Shown piece after piece: positions 61,201 to 64,000 of a stretch of DNA of 64,000 nucleotides (its first letter is position 1; the number at the start of each line of letters is the position of its first letter). Origin of the DNA: Phalacrocorax aristotelis (lineage: Eukaryota; Chordata; Aves; Suliformes; Phalacrocoracidae); NCBI RefSeq assembly GCF_949628215.1, contig NC_134279.1:78106330-78170329 (forward strand), read 5' to 3'. The notes beneath the pieces are model-generated. The model made no database searches, had not been told where the DNA came from, and saw only the letters and a list, made by a program, of their open reading frames with translations. The position numbers and the translations under genes were made by a program.

Positions 61201-64000
61201 CTGCCTTAGAGATGTGCAGACAGCTGCACAGACAGCAGCCATGCAGGGTACAGTGAGCTCTCTTCAATGAGCTGCTCCTAGGGAAGGGAAGCTCTAGAAA
61301 AACATATAGAAAGCATTTAGTTGGGGGAAAGTGGAGAGGAAAAGGCACAGGGAAAGCTGCCTGGTCAAAAAAATGCTGACAAAGCAACGCCATGGCTGAG
61401 ATTCACAGGTAACACTGAAGTGCCCAGTGCTGCTTTGTGTAGCCCAGCAGAGTTTGAACGATCATGCAGTGGTTAATGCTGTTAAGAAGGGGCAATTCCA
61501 GCCTATGTGAAGCTGACACAATATTTCCATTCATTCCAGTTGGATGTCTCCCTCTTGGTGCTTCTAACGTGCAGCCCGTGCTGAGCACTGTGTGCAGGGA
61601 TGCCAGGGCAGGGATCTGACATGTACGAGCATCCTTTTGCCGATTTCCCTTGTATCGGGGGGCTCCAGAGAAATCTGGGACCATTGCAGGGAATTGGTAT
61701 TGCAGGAGAGATAATGGCACTGCAGCCCACAGGCGTCTGTGGGGGAAGTTTAAAAAAGTCCATATGTATAAAAACACTTTAAAAAGTAAGGTATATGGCT
61801 GGTGTACTTTTTTTCCATATCTGAATTAGAATTAAGGGGGCAGATAAGCTCTCTCACAGCCAGAGGAAGATGAGAGCTGGGAGTTTGGTTCCTACCCACT
61901 TCTAACTGGGATTTTGTTGGCAATTATCAGCCCCATCGTTTGGTATTTGGAAAGAAGAAATGGGAAACTGAACAGCAATAGTGGGCTGCTCCTGCATGAA
62001 CTATCCTGGCAAAATGCCTTTTAATTTCATGTGAGCTGCGCCTGCAAGAAGATGGAAGGATCAAGCCATCATCAAGGAAGATCAGGACTCGGAGCCAGGT
62101 TTTGGAAATTGTCTCCTATCTCAGTAATGAATCAGACACCTTAGGTGAAATTCGGATCCTACTGAATAAGCATTTTAGTTTTTGAGTTTAGCAGGGCCAG
62201 GGTTTCACCCCTAACTTCAAATATATCCAAACACTGCTGTGCCTGCAGTTTGGAGCTAGTTACCAATGTTATATCCTGAAATTGTATCTCATTTATATTA
62301 GGCTTGTATGACCTGTTTCAGCTCCCCCTGTAACTGATGGGAGTTCAGATGCTGAGTTCAAGATGATGGCACTGTCCTGCCTTTACCTTGCTGCTTTACA
62401 GTACACCGATGTTTTAAAAGTGAATCTTCTTAATTTATGTTATTCCTGATAATGTTAGAGTGTAGACTTGATTTCATTTCTATCAGAAATAGGATTCATT
62501 TTCCCTGCCCTGGAAAGAAGACACTCTCAAGGGCTTACTGATACTTGTGTGTTTGACTTTAAGGCAGAAGTTTGTTCCTAATTAATTGAATAAGTGCTTT
62601 AATCCCTGGCCTGAGGGCTTCCCATAGAGCATTAGCTGTATTAAGAAGGAAATGGAGTGTAATCCCTTTAATATAAGCACAGGAGAACACGAGAGTTTCA
62701 CATTTCTGCAAATAATTTCTTTCCTTGTTGCATCATTTATTCTAATATTAATTTGCATAAAATACCGTGGGGACAAAGGGCTGCTTCTTCTGCCTGACTC
62801 CAGTGCTGAGCTGTTAGCAGCACACCCTGCCAGAGCATTGGCATCCTCGGGCTCCAGTTATACACTGGTGCGTAACAGGGTGCAAAGAGAAATAACTCCA
62901 GAAATTCAGCTCATTCCAATGGTGCCTGTGATCCCAGGTCCATGACCGGCGCTCCTCTGTGGAGGATCCTGGAACCAAGATGTCATCTTTCTGACTCATG
63001 CATCATCACCAGCATTTATTACTATTTGCCTTACTGTAGTGCCAGAGAATCTTGTTTCTCAGCCCATAGCCAGGCTCATGCGTAGCTATAGAAATTGGAC
63101 TCTTGGATGTGATTCAGCTGACCAAACTCAAGCTTTCTGAGAAAGCAGTTTATTTCATCCCCAAGTATGTATCTACATTGGTCACATGAATTGGGCTAAA
63201 CGAGCCAGGAAGGCAGGAAGGATCAGCTCAGAGGGAGATGCCCTTTTTGTGGGCATCTAAAATTAGGTGAGATTAGTCTTGGATGAGCTAGATCCAAACC
63301 TGATTAATGTTTGACATTTTTTAAAGAGTAAAGACTGTTTCTGGTTTGCTGTTCCTGTCCATACGTTGGACAGAAGGCTAAATCTGAGCATCCCCTGCTG
63401 TCTTATGTTCCAGGTCATCAGAGGAAGGGAGCTGCATCATCTGGATGGGACAATTTGGGTGTACCTGGCCACCCTCCAAGACCAGGCGGAGATCCCTGCC
63501 TGCCTTATTTCTGCAATGTTTCCCACCCTTCCATGCAGTGAGGTAAGGATGATGTTTTCTTCCACTCCCAACAATGCATCCATAAAGTCGGTCCTTTCCT
63601 CCTGTTTCCCCATCTTTTGCTCTCTTCTTTATCTTTAGCAGGAGCTGAGGAGGCTTTGAGAGCTCACAGAGGGCAGGCTTTGTCCCTTTCCTGGCTGTAT
63701 GTCCCCAGCATGGCTGGCTGCAGCTGAAAGAGCAGGTAGCAACTACCCAGCTATGACTGTGGGGTGGCTTCTCCTCCAAGAAGCCATCACCTCACACCTT
63801 CATGGGGAAGCCCTCCCACCAAGGCCTCCAGGGTTCTGGAGCGCAGGTCTCTCACAAAGGGACAGAGGTTCCCTTGTCCCTGGAAACAGTGTGGCCATGC
63901 AGACGCTGGTGGATTCTGTTGCATATGTGCTGTATCCCAGGAGGGGACACCCGTGTTCACCCCCTGTCTGTCGCTGGGGCTGGTGGTGGTGGGGTACTGC
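55291..64000. other. Intergenic DNA with old repeats and one exon-like segment
   Basis: No coding gene is supported. It holds low-complexity tracts (T-run at 55431-55441, A-run at 56020-56034), a MIR/L2-like tail at 58366-58460, and an exon-like segment at 63414-63542. The 57990-58260 and 62560-62770 stretches are AT-rich and non-repetitive, of unknown role. Confidence 0.5.
58366..58460 (+). mobile_element. Old SINE/LINE tail (MIR or L2-like)
   Basis: AGACTGTAAGCTCTACAGGG, then CCAGGGCTTTTTCTG, matches the widely shared vertebrate tail 'GACTGTAAGCTCCTTGGGGCAGGGACT'. What follows is too diverged to name the family. Confidence 0.5.

Noticed and set aside
1-64000. CRISPR array, operon or bacterial defence system
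   Set aside because: Repeat content, split genes and base composition are those of a vertebrate; the only regular repeats are micro- and minisatellites without unique spacers.

Overview
This window looks like intergenic bird DNA around one recognisable protein-coding gene. The avian assignment rests on several CR1 LINE fragments, including one with the CR1 3' end (tandem ATTCTATG-type octamers at about 25166-25181), and on an endogenous retrovirus LTR of a type that I recall as common in bird genomes. The DNA is sparse in genes, with long non-coding stretches and only short, scattered open frames.

The gene is a FOXI-class forkhead transcription factor on the minus strand, best called FOXI3. 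It has two coding exons (46055-45452 and 44344-43755) joined by a 1107-bp phase-1 intron that falls inside the forkhead domain, and it encodes 397 residues. A CpG island of about 2 kb covers exon 1, the promoter and most of the intron. A TATA-like box lies near 46286-46292. An AT-rich 3' UTR probably runs to a poly(A) signal near 42805-42810. The 5' end is notable for a nine-codon upstream ORF (stop included) that overlaps a possible alternative upstream start. The intron holds a GC-rich minisatellite arranged as a two-fold repeat of three different units.

The region to the left (1 to about 42.8 kb) has no coding gene that I can support. It holds CR1 copies (10.1, 17.2-17.9, 24.4-25.2, 28.2 and 32.6 kb), a partial endogenous retrovirus with LTR, primer binding site and leader (26.4-27.5 kb), a perfect 31-copy GGAAA array (33.2 kb), a MIR-like SINE (35.9 kb) and other old repeats. 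Several AT-rich stretches dense in homeodomain and SOX-like words could be conserved enhancers, but that needs an alignment. The region to the right (46.3-64 kb) holds the FOXI3 upstream flank, short CR1 tails, two exon-like segments with good splice sites, and at about 53.6-55.3 kb a heavily decayed non-LTR retrotransposon. Its reverse-transcriptase motifs A, B and C are readable across frameshifts and look RTE-like rather than CR1-like.

I found no CRISPR, tRNA or rRNA genes, and no clear sign of a new multi-gene system. The observations most worth following are the FOXI3 5' end and intron structure, the RTE-like relic, and the candidate regulatory blocks flanking FOXI3.
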